Of a DNA stretch of 45,039 bases, positions 8,230 through 16,755 are shown one piece after another (within the stretch, counting starts at the first letter, position 1; every line of letters starts with the position of its first letter). The translations under genes were made by a program, and so were the position numbers. Origin of the DNA: Syntrophaceae bacterium UBA5619 (lineage in GTDB: Bacteria; Desulfobacterota; Syntrophia; Syntrophales; UBA5619). The stretch is from positions 1 to 45,039 of the forward strand of contig DIKL01000040.1 of assembly GCA_002424545.1 (NCBI GenBank). Direction: 5' to 3'. The notes under the pieces were generated by a model. It was not told the DNA's origin. It saw only the letters and a program-made list of their open reading frames with translations, and did no database searches.

Positions 8230-8568
8230 CTATTCCATGTGGCTGTTGATGACCGTGATCTGATCATTCAGTGTCCAGAAATCATAGATATAGCCGATTC
8301 CGAACACGCCAAGCGTGCAGAGGTAGATGATCCCGCTGATCCATTTTCCCATGTACATTCGGTGAATTCCCAAAAGACCCAGAAAGACAAGCAGCACCCG
8401 GGCAACGTCATAATTGATCTTTCCCTCCTTGAATCTCAGATCCGCATCACGCGCCATGGATGGTATCAGGAAAAGATCCACAAACCAACCGATGAACAGC
8501 AGCCCCAACGTGAAGAAGTAAATCGTGCCTGAAATCGGTTTGCCATAATAGAATCGATGGGATCCCAT
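8230..8568 (-). CDS. TM2-domain membrane protein with two repeats
   Basis: The 112-residue protein is built of two TM2-like units: GSHRFYYGKPISGTIYF followed by IGWFVDLFLIP, and then LGIHRMYMGKWISGIIYLC followed by IGYIYDFWTL. TM2 domains are paired membrane helices with a GxHRFYxG turn and an acidic D before the end; their role is unknown. The first helix normally found before GxHRFY is missing: an in-frame stop lies 11 codons upstream and no Shine-Dalgarno precedes the ATG at 8568. The gene may therefore be 5'-truncated or start unusually. Its stop is 4 bases before the SNF2 start, so it may be transcribed with the helicase. Confidence 0.75.
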   Translation of the reverse strand: MGSHRFYYGKPISGTIYFFTLGLLFIGWFVDLFLIPSMARDADLRFKEGKINYDVARVLLVFLGLLGIHRMYMGKWISGIIYLCTLGVFGIGYIYDFWTLNDQITVINSHME

Positions 8569-8618
8569 GTTTGTACGAAAAATATCAACCGGTTCCTGTC
8601 AACTCGTCGAATATTGAA

Positions 8619-9293
8619 TCAGAAACTCCCCGAATCGCCGAGGTATGGTCTTGACTCGATCTCCATTCTGAATTCGTTCAACAAGGCGGAGAGAAGATCC
8701 GTTTCCCCTTCGAAGATCTTAAGGATTACTGTTAAATCCCTGATGACATCTTCCCGTTGACTGATCGGGTATGTTTTGAAAATGAATTCTCCATAGAGCG
8801 AATCTTTGTCGGCAATCCTATCTTCTTTGGCCACGGCCAGCGAGTAGCGTGATCCGGATAGATTCTCTATTTTAACCGTGAAATGAGTATCATTGGCCGT
8901 ATCATTGAAGGAAATTTCATATTCGTTTTTTGGAGAATCGTCATATTGAAAAACGAATCGACCCTTTTCTTTGTACTCGAACGCCAAACCGTCCAGAACC
9001 GTTTTCATCCATGCAAATTCGGCTTTGGATTCCTCTGAACTCTCGACCTCATTTTTCTGGCTCCGATCCGCCCTTGTCTGTTGATAGCCGTCGATGCGCC
9101 GCGCCGCTTCACTCAAAGAAGATTGGATCATCTCGGAAACATAATCGGCATTGTCTATCGAACCGTCCGGATCTTGTCCGATTTGGTATTCAAGACAGTC
9201 ATTCTCGTTTTGGCAACGATATTTTCCAGCCTTTTCGATTAACTCATTCAAACCCAGATTTCGTCCGCAATAAATACAGGTCTTTGTCTCCAT
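8619..9293 (-). CDS. Hypothetical cytoplasmic protein with N-terminal zinc-ribbon-like motif
   Basis: The 224-residue protein opens METKTCIYCGRNLGLNELIE, with a Cys pair at 6 and 9 and a second pair at 27 and 33, a treble-clef or ribbon-like zinc site. A linker of about 70 charged residues follows, and the C-terminal half (FVFQYDDSPKNEYEISF, then VIRDLTVILKIFEGETD) looks like a small alpha/beta domain similar in style to sensory-chaperone folds, but I cannot name it. GGAGA lies 6 bases before ATG 9293, so I prefer this start to the longer frame reaching 9458. The stop lies 50 bases upstream of the TM2 gene on the same strand. It is AT-richer than the SNF2 gene. Confidence 0.7.
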   Translation of the reverse strand: METKTCIYCGRNLGLNELIEKAGKYRCQNENDCLEYQIGQDPDGSIDNADYVSEMIQSSLSEAARRIDGYQQTRADRSQKNEVESSEESKAEFAWMKTVLDGLAFEYKEKGRFVFQYDDSPKNEYEISFNDTANDTHFTVKIENLSGSRYSLAVAKEDRIADKDSLYGEFIFKTYPISQREDVIRDLTVILKIFEGETDLLSALLNEFRMEIESRPYLGDSGSF

Positions 9294-9667
9294 CCGTTTC
9301 TCCAGTCTCTTGTATTGGCCGGATAACAGGCCGTATGATTCATCTCCTGCGACGGCATCCTTATAACAAATTCGGATGTAAGAAAAAACGAAGAAAACGG
9401 ATTTCGTCTCTTCCATGAACCGATCATGCCATGACTGTTTTGGTATGCGCAATATCAACCTTTTGATGACAAAATGTCAACATGAGACTGGGGGGAAAGT
9501 GAAGAGGGATGAAAAATATCCCGAAAAATGATATAAATCGCCATACCTCTGGTCCGATTCCAGATGTCCCTGTCCGTTCTGAAGTCGGGGGAGCCGTTGT
9601 GCATTTGCTGCCGGTAAGACGAGATGAAAAATTCAATCAAACTTGCACAAAAAGAAAGGAAAACAAA
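9294..9667. other. Divergent intergenic region, no gene recognised
   Basis: This 374-base stretch separates the minus-strand Zn-ribbon gene from the plus-strand usp gene. On the minus strand a consensus -35 TTGACA (9480-9475) is followed after 17 bases by TGATAT (9457-9452), a weak -10; this is a possible promoter for the minus-strand run. The minus-strand frame stays open to 9458 but has no Shine-Dalgarno there and its residues look random. On the plus strand an in-frame extension of usp to 9509 is also unsupported. I see no RNA gene or clear plus-strand promoter. Confidence 0.4.
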
Positions 9668-10060
9668 ATGAATATCGTTGTGGGATACGACGGATCAGAT
9701 GCGGCAAAAGAGGCCTTGAAGGTAGCTAAGAAACATGCCAAGGCTTTCGATGGTAAAGTCTATATTGTCACATCCCTTGTCGGAGGGACGAGGGAAAGTG
9801 TGGAAGACATTATCAAGGCCAAAAGCCAATTGGAAAATGCCGTAAAATTCATACAAAAAGAGGGTGTTCCCTGTGAAGAGCACCTCTTGATTCGAGGCAT
9901 GGACCCCGGTGAGGATATCGTCCGGTTTGCCGAGGATCATCAGGCCGATGAGATCGTGATCGGGGTGATCAAAAAATCAAAAGTGCAGAAATTCCTGTTG
10001 GGCTCGAATGCGCAGTATGTGATCCTACACTCACCCTGCATGGTGATCGCGGTCAAGTAG
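9668..10060 (+). CDS. Universal stress protein (UspA family)
   Basis: The 130-residue protein is a single Usp domain. It begins MNIVVGYDGSDAAKEALKVA with the strand-1 Asp of the nucleotide-binding fold, has the RGMDPGEDIVRFAEDHQADE stretch, and ends with the ATP-binding loop type GxxxKSKVQKFLLGSNAQ followed by PCMVIAVK. The loop (GVIKKSKVQKFLLGS) departs from the usual G2xG9G(S/T) spacing, so ATP binding is not certain. AAAGGA lies about 8 bases before ATG 9668; longer starts add nothing Usp-like. It is a cytoplasmic stress-response protein of unclear exact role and stands alone, facing the hydrolase gene. Confidence 0.9.
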   Translation: MNIVVGYDGSDAAKEALKVAKKHAKAFDGKVYIVTSLVGGTRESVEDIIKAKSQLENAVKFIQKEGVPCEEHLLIRGMDPGEDIVRFAEDHQADEIVIGVIKKSKVQKFLLGSNAQYVILHSPCMVIAVK

Positions 10061-10094
10061 TCGACGGTTGGACGGAATCGGCGGTGGGGATGCG

Positions 10095-10118
10095 AATCCT
10101 GCCTTCGGGTGCAGGATT
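10095..10118. other. Strong hairpin between convergent genes
   Basis: An 8-bp perfect stem (AATCCTGC with GCAGGATT, loop CTTCGGGT) lies between the stop of the stress-protein gene and the stop of the convergent hydrolase gene. It may end transcription from both sides. Neither strand has a T-run directly after the stem, so it is not a canonical intrinsic terminator. Confidence 0.45.
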
Positions 10119-10139
10119 GTCCTGACTCCTGACTATTTT

Positions 10140-10979
10140 TTAAACGGCGAGATGCGCTTCAATCCAGGCTTCGACGTCGCACAGCACGCGATCATGCTCC
10201 GGTTCATTGAACACCTCGTGGTATAACCCCGGGTATCGTATGATCCGTTTATTGGTTGAGGATACCCGATCGTGGAGCATCTGTGCGCCGGAGGGATCGA
10301 CCAGGCGGTCTTCGCTTCCCTGCAGAATCAGCAGCGGAAGCTTGATCCGGTACGCCTCAACCCCGATGCGCTGCATTGCCCTGATCATTTCCGAACCGAG
10401 ACGCATCGTCATCTTTCCCCGGTACACGAGGGGATCGGTCTCATAGGCACGGACCACCGCGGGGTCCCGACTCACGCCGGTTGCATCGAGGGTGATTAAT
10501 CGGAGCCTGGGCGCCACGGCGGCAAGAATCTTCCCCGTGAAAATGGCGACCCGTGGGATGTTGTCCGCCACCTTGACGGCCGGACCGGAAAGAACGGCTC
10601 CGGTCAGCCCGTCCTGGTGATCCGTCAGATACAGGGCGCCGATCAGTCCCCCCAGGCTGTGGCCGACCAGAAAGATCGGCTTCCCCTTCTGCAGCGGATG
10701 GATCATCTCCCGGAAGGCCGAGAGTGTATCGGTATAATCGGTGAAGCGTTCCACGTAAATCCGCGCGCCGTCGGAGCGGCCATGTCCGATGTGATCGAGG
10801 GCGTACACGGCGCAGCCCAATGGAACGAAATGATGAACGAGGTTCATATATCGGCCGCTATGTTCCGCGAGGCCGTGAACGACGAGCAGCACCGCCCGGG
10901 TTTCACCATCCGGAAGCCAGTGCTGGTGGTAGATCCGACGGTTCCCAATTCCCTGGAAATATCCCTCCTCATGTTTCAT
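10140..10979 (-). CDS. Alpha/beta hydrolase, monoacylglycerol-lipase-like
   Basis: The 279-residue protein has the serine aminopeptidase (Hydrolase_4) layout of bacterial monoacylglycerol lipases. It has LVVHGLAEHSGRY near residue 35, DHIGHGRSDG near 65, the nucleophile elbow LVGHSLGGLIGALYL near 107 (Ser in GHSLG), the acid Asp in GSEDRLVDP and the catalytic His in YPGLYHEVFNEPE. No signal peptide is visible, so it should act in the cytoplasm on monoacylglycerols or lysophospholipids. AGGAGG sits 7 bases before ATG 10979, which decides the start. It is 53 bases downstream of glpK on the same strand, and glycerol released by such a lipase is the GlpK substrate. Confidence 0.85.
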   Translation of the reverse strand: MKHEEGYFQGIGNRRIYHQHWLPDGETRAVLLVVHGLAEHSGRYMNLVHHFVPLGCAVYALDHIGHGRSDGARIYVERFTDYTDTLSAFREMIHPLQKGKPIFLVGHSLGGLIGALYLTDHQDGLTGAVLSGPAVKVADNIPRVAIFTGKILAAVAPRLRLITLDATGVSRDPAVVRAYETDPLVYRGKMTMRLGSEMIRAMQRIGVEAYRIKLPLLILQGSEDRLVDPSGAQMLHDRVSSTNKRIIRYPGLYHEVFNEPEHDRVLCDVEAWIEAHLAV

Positions 10980-11032
10980 GATCCAGCCTCCTGAAATATG
11001 GGCGGCGCGGGGCACCAGCCCCTATTGAGTCC

Positions 11033-12523
11033 TCAGGGTTCGATCCAGTTCCGGGAGCGTTCCACGGCGCGCTTCCATCCCCGTCTCAACGTTGCAATCT
11101 TCTCCGCTGCCATTCCCGGCTGGAATCTCTTCGCGACGACCGTATGCCGGACGATCTCATCGATGTTCCGCCAGCAGCCGATGGCCAGTCCGGCCAAAAA
11201 AGCGGCGCCGAGCGCCGTTGTCTCCAGCACGGTCGGCCGCAAAACGGGAACGCCCAGAATGTCCGCCTGGAATTGCATCAGGGTATCATTTGCCGCCGCG
11301 CCGCCGTCGACGCGAAGCTCCGCGATGTCGTTTTGGGAGTCGGCCGTCATGCAGTGAAGCAGGTCGACGGACTGGTAGGCGATGCTTTCCAGCGCCGCGC
11401 GGGCGATGTGCGCAGCTGTTGTTCCGCGGGTCAAGCCGATCAGCATGCCCCGGGCGTAGGGATCCCAGTGAGGGGCTCCCAAGCCCGAAAAGGCGGGTAC
11501 GAGATAGACCCCCTCCGTGTCATCGACCTGCCGGGCAAGCGCCTCCACGTCGGCTGAAGAGCGAATGATCCCCAGGCCGTCCCGGAGCCACTGGACGACG
11601 GCGCCCCCGATGAAAACGCTTCCCTCAAGCGCGTAGACCGTCTTCTCTCCGATCTTCCAGGCGACGGTGGTGAGCAGGTCATTCGACGAGACCACGGCTG
11701 TCGTCCCGGTATTCATCAGCATGAAGCATCCCGTGCCGTATGTATTTTTTACCATGCCCGGCGCCGTGCACATCTGGCCGAAGAGGGCGGCCTGCTGATC
11801 GCCGGCGGCGCCGGCGATTGGAATCGGAACCGCGAAAGACGGGCAGCGGGTCTCCCCGTAGACCTCGCTGGAGCTTCGGATTTGGGGGAGAATGGCCCGG
11901 GGCACATTCAGGATTTCCGGAAGTTGGTCATCCCAGTCACCGGTGTGGATGTTATATAACATTGTCCGCGATGCATTCGAGCAGTCCGTAATATGGATCG
12001 CCCCGCCGGTCATGTTCCAGATCAGCCAGGTGTCGATCGTACCGAAGGCCAGATCTCCCTTTTCGGCCATCTTTCTTGCGTTCGGGACATGATCAAGGAT
12101 CCAGGCGATCTTGGTTCCGGAAAAATAGGCGTCCGGGATGAGACCGGTATTTTGCCGTATCAGCGGACCGTACCCATCCTTGCGGAGACGGTCGCATGCG
12201 GGCGCCGTCCGGCGGTCCTGCCAGACAATCGCGTTGTAGATGGGCCGGCCCGTGGAACGTTCCCAGACGACGGCCGTTTCCCGCTGGTTTGTGACGCCGA
12301 TGGCGGCGATCTCCGGGCCGCTGAGGCCACGGTTCTTCATGGCGATCGCGGCGACATCCGACTGTGTCTCCCAAATCTCGCGGGGATCATGTTCCACCCA
12401 GCCGGGATGGGGATAGTGCTGCCGGAATTCCCGCTGTGCGGAGGCGATCACGGCGCCGGATTCATCGAAGATGATTGCGCGGGAACTGGTCGTTCCCTGA
12501 TCAAGAGCCAAAATCAGGGCCAA
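11033..12523 (-). CDS. glpK: Glycerol kinase
   Basis: GlpK phosphorylates glycerol to sn-glycerol 3-phosphate with ATP. The 496 residues match the family length. It starts [20 protein letters not shown], has ITNQRET-like [30 protein letters not shown], the [20 protein letters not shown] segment, [25 protein letters not shown] and [13 protein letters not shown]. The start is TTG at 12523 with AAAGGAG about 9 bases upstream. No glpF or glpD is adjacent; instead a gamma-carbonic anhydrase lies upstream and a monoacylglycerol-lipase-like gene downstream, all on the minus strand. The G3P can feed phospholipid synthesis (pgsA is also in the window). Confidence 0.96.
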   Translation of the reverse strand: MALILALDQGTTSSRAIIFDESGAVIASAQREFRQHYPHPGWVEHDPREIWETQSDVAAIAMKNRGLSGPEIAAIGVTNQRETAVVWERSTGRPIYNAIVWQDRRTAPACDRLRKDGYGPLIRQNTGLIPDAYFSGTKIAWILDHVPNARKMAEKGDLAFGTIDTWLIWNMTGGAIHITDCSNASRTMLYNIHTGDWDDQLPEILNVPRAILPQIRSSSEVYGETRCPSFAVPIPIAGAAGDQQAALFGQMCTAPGMVKNTYGTGCFMLMNTGTTAVVSSNDLLTTVAWKIGEKTVYALEGSVFIGGAVVQWLRDGLGIIRSSADVEALARQVDDTEGVYLVPAFSGLGAPHWDPYARGMLIGLTRGTTAAHIARAALESIAYQSVDLLHCMTADSQNDIAELRVDGGAAANDTLMQFQADILGVPVLRPTVLETTALGAAFLAGLAIGCWRNIDEIVRHTVVAKRFQPGMAAEKIATLRRGWKRAVERSRNWIEP

Positions 12524-12575
12524 GATGAGCTCCTTTCCTTCGGTTTCGATCCGCCGCCGTTTGTTACAGGGTCGC

Positions 12576-13091
12576 TCACTCCTGCATGTTCCGGTAGACG
12601 GCCGTTAGGTTCTGGTAACTCGCCCGGATCCGGCGGATCATCGCGAAATCTTTTTCCGATAGTTCGTGGACGGGTTTGGCCGGTGTTCCCAGGGCAAGCA
12701 CATGCGGAGGTATGACGGTCCTCGGGGAAACAACCGCACCGGCCCCGATGATGGACGCCTCTCCGATCCGGGCGCCGTTGAGCACCGTTGCCCCGATCCC
12801 GATCATGGCGCCGCGTTCAATGTGGCAGCCATGGACGGTGGCCCGGTGACCGAGGACGACCTCGTCCTCCAGCACAACGGGGTAGAGGTCCCGCCCCACG
12901 TGGAGGATACATGCGTCCTGAATGTTGCAATCGGCGCCGATCCGGATGAAGTTGACGTCGCCGCGAATCAGGCTATAGAACCAGACATTCGTGCCCGACC
13001 CGAGCTCCACATCGCCGATCACCGTGGCGTTTTGCGCGATAAATACATGATCGCCCAGCTTGGGGCGTTTCCCCTGAAAATCCAGAATCAT
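12576..13091 (-). CDS. Gamma-class carbonic anhydrase family protein
   Basis: The 171-residue protein is a left-handed beta-helix of hexapeptide repeats ([53 protein letters not shown]). The three zinc-ligand histidines of the gamma-CA/YrdA family are present in ILHVG, LGHRA and VHGC. Such proteins are trimeric, and many have weak or no measured CO2 hydration activity, so the substrate is uncertain. The start [13 protein letters not shown] at 13091 has AAGGAA about 6 bases upstream; the longer frame has none. It lies 52 bases before glpK and 57 bases after the dCMP deaminase gene. Confidence 0.9.
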   Translation of the reverse strand: MILDFQGKRPKLGDHVFIAQNATVIGDVELGSGTNVWFYSLIRGDVNFIRIGADCNIQDACILHVGRDLYPVVLEDEVVLGHRATVHGCHIERGAMIGIGATVLNGARIGEASIIGAGAVVSPRTVIPPHVLALGTPAKPVHELSEKDFAMIRRIRASYQNLTAVYRNMQE

Positions 13092-13148
13092 CGTTTTTCC
13101 TTCCGCATCGAATTTGTGCGAAGTTGTCTGCAATGAACCAGCTGCCGA

Positions 13149-13625
13149 TCAAGCTTCCGAAGCCGAATAGGAGAGGATCCGGCTGCGGTCGACGACCTTG
13201 ACGTTCACGATCTTCTTTTGGCCGTCGTCATCGATAAAGACCACCTTGCCGATTCCGGCATTGAAGATCATCCGCCAACACATGAAACAGGGCATTCCGC
13301 TGCGGGGGTTGCCCTGCTGGAGGCCGAAAATGTAGAGGGTGGCGTCGTTCATCAAATCGAAGTCGGCGCGGATGATCGCATTGGTCTCCGCATGGACGGA
13401 GTGACAGATTTCGTAGTTTTTCCCGCTGGGGATTTGGAGGCGGTCCCGAACGCATTCCCCCCGCTCCAGACAGCTGCGGACACCGGAAGCGGCGCCGTTG
13501 TAGCCGGTGCTGATGATCGTATGGTTTCTGACGAGGACGGCGCCGAACTGGGCCCGCAGGCAAGTCGATCTGAGGCATGCCGTTTCCGCCATTTTCAGAA
13601 AGTAATCGTCCCATGAGAGTCTCAT
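13149..13625 (-). CDS. Deoxycytidylate (dCMP) deaminase family protein
   Basis: dCMP deaminase converts dCMP to dUMP, the precursor of thymidylate. The 158 residues carry the zinc site: CHSVHAETNAI (His and catalytic Glu) and MPCFMCWRMIFNAGI (two Cys). FGAVLVRNHTIISTGYNGA is the typical substrate-side loop. The insertion CLERGECVRDRLQIPSG is shared with ComEB/dCMP deaminases that bind extra zinc. AGGAG lies about 8 bases before ATG 13625. It is the first gene of the minus-strand run that continues to gamma-CA and glpK. A cytidine deaminase of other type is less likely. Confidence 0.9.
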   Translation of the reverse strand: MRLSWDDYFLKMAETACLRSTCLRAQFGAVLVRNHTIISTGYNGAASGVRSCLERGECVRDRLQIPSGKNYEICHSVHAETNAIIRADFDLMNDATLYIFGLQQGNPRSGMPCFMCWRMIFNAGIGKVVFIDDDGQKKIVNVKVVDRSRILSYSASEA

Positions 13626-13908
13626 CTATCTTCTCCTGCGCATTGGGGAAACGATCTATGAGGACCGGCTGCCGAGCATGGCCCTCTATGCCCGAATACC
13701 AAACATGATGAAGGACGGGCCGCACTATGATCCAAGAATCCATTTTTGTCAACCGTGCGGAAGCTCATGTTTCGGTTCATCGATCTCCTTCGCTGCATCT
13801 GAAAGAAATTCTTCGCCCGGGATTTGAGAATCGTCACAAAAAGGTGTTGACTATCCAACCACCATATATTAATCCACATCGCAGAGGTTGAGATGAGGAA
13901 GAACGGAT

Positions 13909-15243
13909 TTGGAGAAAAAAAAGGTCTATATTCAAACTTTTGGCTGCCAGATGAACGTTCAGGACGCGGAAAAGATGGCAGCCTTGCTGGGGACGTCGGG
14001 ATACGGGACAACGGATGATCCGGAGCAAGCGGACCTGATTCTGCTCAATTCATGCAGCATCCGTGAGAAGGCGGCCCAGAAAATATATAGTCAGTTGGGG
14101 CGGTTCCGCGTCTTGAAGGAGAAAAAACCCGATCTGCTGATCGGCGTGGGCGGCTGTCTTGCGCAGCAGTGTGGCGAACGGCTCTTCCGGCGAGCGCCCT
14201 ATGTGAATCTCGTTTTCGGAACGCACCAGATCCACCGGCTGCCCGAGATGGTCGGCGATCTTGAACAATCGGGGGGACGGATTGTCGAGACGGGGTTTTG
14301 CGATCGGGTCCGCTCTTTGGATATTCCGGCGCAACCGACCACGGGGGCGGTCAGCACCTATGTGACGATCATGCAGGGGTGCAACAACTTCTGCGCGTAC
14401 TGCGTTGTTCCGCACCTCCGGGGCAGGGAGGAAAGCCGGCCCATGGCGGAGATTCTCCGCGAGGTGGAAGCGCTTGCCGGTCAGGGTATCCGGGAAGTGA
14501 CGCTGCTGGGACAGAATGTAAACTCCTACGGAAGGACATTGCCGGCGGGGAACGATTTTACGGAGCTGATCCGGGCGATTGGCGAGGTCCCGGGAATTGA
14601 GAGGATCCGCTTCACCACCTCCCACCCCAAGGACCTGTCGCCGCGGCTGATCGCATGTTTCGGCGGGCTCGACTCGCTCTGCGAGCATATTCACCTCCCG
14701 GTGCAGTCCGGCTCTGACAGGGTTCTGCGGCGGATGAATCGCGGATATACGGTTGAAGCTTATCTGGGAAAGATGGCTTCTCTCCGCCGTTCCTGCCCGG
14801 GGATTGCCATTACCTCCGACGTGATTGTCGGATTTCCGGGGGAGTCGGAAGAAGATTTTCAGCAGACGCTGGGATTGATGCGGGAGATCCGGTTCGACAA
14901 CCTTTTCTCCTTTCAATATTCGGAACGGAAAGGGACGGCCGCCGCCGGGATGGACAACCCGGTCAGCGACGAAGTCAAGCGGGAGCGGTTGCGAACGCTC
15001 CAGGCCCTTCAGGAAGAGCATACCCTGCAGAAGAACCGGGCCTGTGTGGGAAAACGGGAAGAGATTCTGGTCGAGGGCATGAGCCGGGACAGGTTGGAAG
15101 ACATGATGGGGCGCACGAGGGGTAATCGAATCGTCAATTTTCCGGGAACGACCGACCTCATCGGAAAGATCATATCGGTCCGGATCGTGGATGCCTTTCT
15201 CCATTCGCTGCGGGGCGAGACGGAGAAGCCAAGGAGGCGCTGA
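13909..15243 (+). CDS. miaB: tRNA-2-methylthio-N6-dimethylallyladenosine synthase MiaB
   Basis: MiaB is a radical-SAM enzyme that methylthiolates i6A37 in tRNAs reading UNN codons. The 444 residues show the N-terminal UPF0004 domain (VYIQTFGCQMNVQDAEKM, LNSCSIREKA, GVGGCLAQQCGE) with its three cluster cysteines, the radical-SAM motif GCNNFCAYCVVPHLRGRE near residue 157 and a C-terminal TRAM domain. The start is TTG 13909, with GAGG about 10 bases upstream; no in-frame ATG fits. Its stop (TGA 15241-15243) overlaps the next gene's ATG by one base. Its partner MiaA, which makes i6A37, is encoded at about 33.4 kb in the same window. Confidence 0.96.
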   Translation: MEKKKVYIQTFGCQMNVQDAEKMAALLGTSGYGTTDDPEQADLILLNSCSIREKAAQKIYSQLGRFRVLKEKKPDLLIGVGGCLAQQCGERLFRRAPYVNLVFGTHQIHRLPEMVGDLEQSGGRIVETGFCDRVRSLDIPAQPTTGAVSTYVTIMQGCNNFCAYCVVPHLRGREESRPMAEILREVEALAGQGIREVTLLGQNVNSYGRTLPAGNDFTELIRAIGEVPGIERIRFTTSHPKDLSPRLIACFGGLDSLCEHIHLPVQSGSDRVLRRMNRGYTVEAYLGKMASLRRSCPGIAITSDVIVGFPGESEEDFQQTLGLMREIRFDNLFSFQYSERKGTAAAGMDNPVSDEVKRERLRTLQALQEEHTLQKNRACVGKREEILVEGMSRDRLEDMMGRTRGNRIVNFPGTTDLIGKIISVRIVDAFLHSLRGETEKPRRR

Positions 15244-15743
15244 TGTTCATTGAGATGAAGGTGTCGGGTTTGACGATGGATCCGATCACCAATACACCGA
15301 TCGTCATCCTGAAGGACCTTGAAGAGAAAAAGGCGATCCCGATCTGGATCGGCATCTTCGAGGCGAGCGCCATTGCGACGGAGATCGAGAAAATCACCTT
15401 TTCGCGTCCGATGACCCACGACCTGCTGAACGAAATACTCAAGCTCCTGAAGGCGGAGGTGATCCGGGTGGAGATCCACGACCTTCGGAACAACACCTTT
15501 TTCGCGAACCTTCATCTGCGTCTCCAGGGGGAATCCATTATCGTCGATGCGCGTCCCAGCGATGCGATTGCCGTTGCGTTGCGCGCCGGGGCGCCGATCT
15601 TCGTGGAAGACCGGGTCATCGATAAATCGCGGAATGTGGATTTTGGAACGAAGATGGCCGACCTGGATAAGTTGAAAAAAGAGAAGCTCGCGGAATTCCT
15701 TGAAAATCTTTCGCCGGAGGATTTTGGAAAGTACAAGATGTGA
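15243..15743 (+). CDS. Bifunctional nuclease (BFN) domain protein
   Basis: The 166-residue protein belongs to the DUF151/BFN family, named after a plant DNase/RNase and found next to miaB in many deltaproteobacteria. It opens MFIEMKVSGLTMDPITNTPI, then VILKDLEEKKAIPIWIGIFE and a charged helix; the family core RPSDAIAVALRAGAPIFVED lies near residues 100-119. The last 40 residues (FLENLSPEDFGKYKM) are a common C-terminal tail. The ATG 15243 uses the last A of the miaB TGA, implying translational coupling. Whether it is an active nuclease in bacteria is unclear. Confidence 0.85.
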   Translation: MFIEMKVSGLTMDPITNTPIVILKDLEEKKAIPIWIGIFEASAIATEIEKITFSRPMTHDLLNEILKLLKAEVIRVEIHDLRNNTFFANLHLRLQGESIIVDARPSDAIAVALRAGAPIFVEDRVIDKSRNVDFGTKMADLDKLKKEKLAEFLENLSPEDFGKYKM

Positions 15744-15807
15744 CGGGAACGGGATGTTTGGCCGCGGAAGGAAGGTCGGGAACGGCTTTTCGTAACTTTT
15801 TTAGGCT

Positions 15808-16752
15808 TTGAGGCGGCGGATGGGCCCTCTGGAGCAGGCCATCGATCATTTCGGCAGGCATTTGCGGATCGAGAAAAATTTCTCTTCCCATACCCGGGAG
15901 GGCTACCTGACCGATCTGCGACAGTTTCAATTCTTTCTGGAAACGGCTGACGTTTGTGGCGGGAAGGATGGGGAGATCCCGAGGGATCCGCTGGTGATCC
16001 GTTCCTTTCTGGCCTCCCTGTACCGGCGGAAGCTCCGGAAGGTGACCGTCTCCCGGAAGATCGCGGCGCTGAGGTCCTTCTATCGCTACCTTCTCCTGGA
16101 GGGCGTTGTGGCGGTCAATCCCGCGGCGCTCGTGCAGCTTCCCCGGTGCGAGAAATACATCCCCGTCGTGCTGTCGGCCGACGAAATGATGGCGATTCTC
16201 CGGGTCCAATTTACCGATGATGCGGTCGGACGACGGGACCGCGCGATCATCGAGCTTTTCTATTCCGCGGGGATCCGGCTGAGCGAACTGACGGGGCTCA
16301 GTTTCGAGGACATTCGTTTTCAAGAGGGACTCGTCAAGGTGCGGGGCAAGGGGCGCAAGGAGAGGATCGTTCCGGTAGGGAAACTGGCCATCGAGGCGAT
16401 TGAATCCTACCTTCAAAAAAGGCCGGAGCTGTGTAAGCCGGGGACGGGCGAGGATGGGGAGAAGGCCCTTTTTCTCAGCACAAGGGGTTGGAGAATGAAT
16501 CCGCGAGGCGTTGCGCGGGTGGTTGAAAGGCTGGTCCGGGAGAGCGGGATTGGAAGGAAGATCAGCCCCCATGCACTGCGGCACACCTTTGCCACCCATC
16601 TGCTGGATGCGGGCGCCGATCTGCGATCCATCCAGGAGATGCTCGGCCATGAGAGTCTTTCGACGACGCAGAAATACATATCGGTCAGCGTGAGCCGTCT
16701 GATGGAAATCTATGACCGTGCCCACCCGCGGGCCGGAGGAGGGAAGAACTAA
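15808..16752 (+). CDS. xerC: Tyrosine recombinase XerC-like
   Basis: Site-specific recombinase that resolves chromosome dimers at dif. The N-terminal SAM-like domain (IDHFGRHLRIEKNFSSHTRE) is followed by the catalytic domain with Arg in GIRLSELTGLSFEDI, Lys in VRGKGRKERIVPVG, HALRHTFATHLLDAG (His and Arg) and the nucleophile Tyr in STTQKYISVS. It is upstream of hslV and hslU, as codV is in Bacillus and xerC in several deltaproteobacteria. The start is ambiguous: TTG 15808 with a close AGG, or ATG 15820 behind GAGGCGG with too short spacing. The 4-base gap to hslV supports one operon. Confidence 0.88.
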   Translation: MRRRMGPLEQAIDHFGRHLRIEKNFSSHTREGYLTDLRQFQFFLETADVCGGKDGEIPRDPLVIRSFLASLYRRKLRKVTVSRKIAALRSFYRYLLLEGVVAVNPAALVQLPRCEKYIPVVLSADEMMAILRVQFTDDAVGRRDRAIIELFYSAGIRLSELTGLSFEDIRFQEGLVKVRGKGRKERIVPVGKLAIEAIESYLQKRPELCKPGTGEDGEKALFLSTRGWRMNPRGVARVVERLVRESGIGRKISPHALRHTFATHLLDAGADLRSIQEMLGHESLSTTQKYISVSVSRLMEIYDRAHPRAGGGKN

Positions 16753-16755
16753 GGC

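Noticed and set aside
9585..9615. A sigma-54-like TTGC element before the stress-protein gene
   Set aside because: The matching GG of the -24 element is missing at the required spacing.
13626..13908. A possible promoter TTGACT at 13847 for miaB
   Set aside because: No -10 hexamer at 16-18 bases spacing; the TATATT candidate is only 12 bases away.
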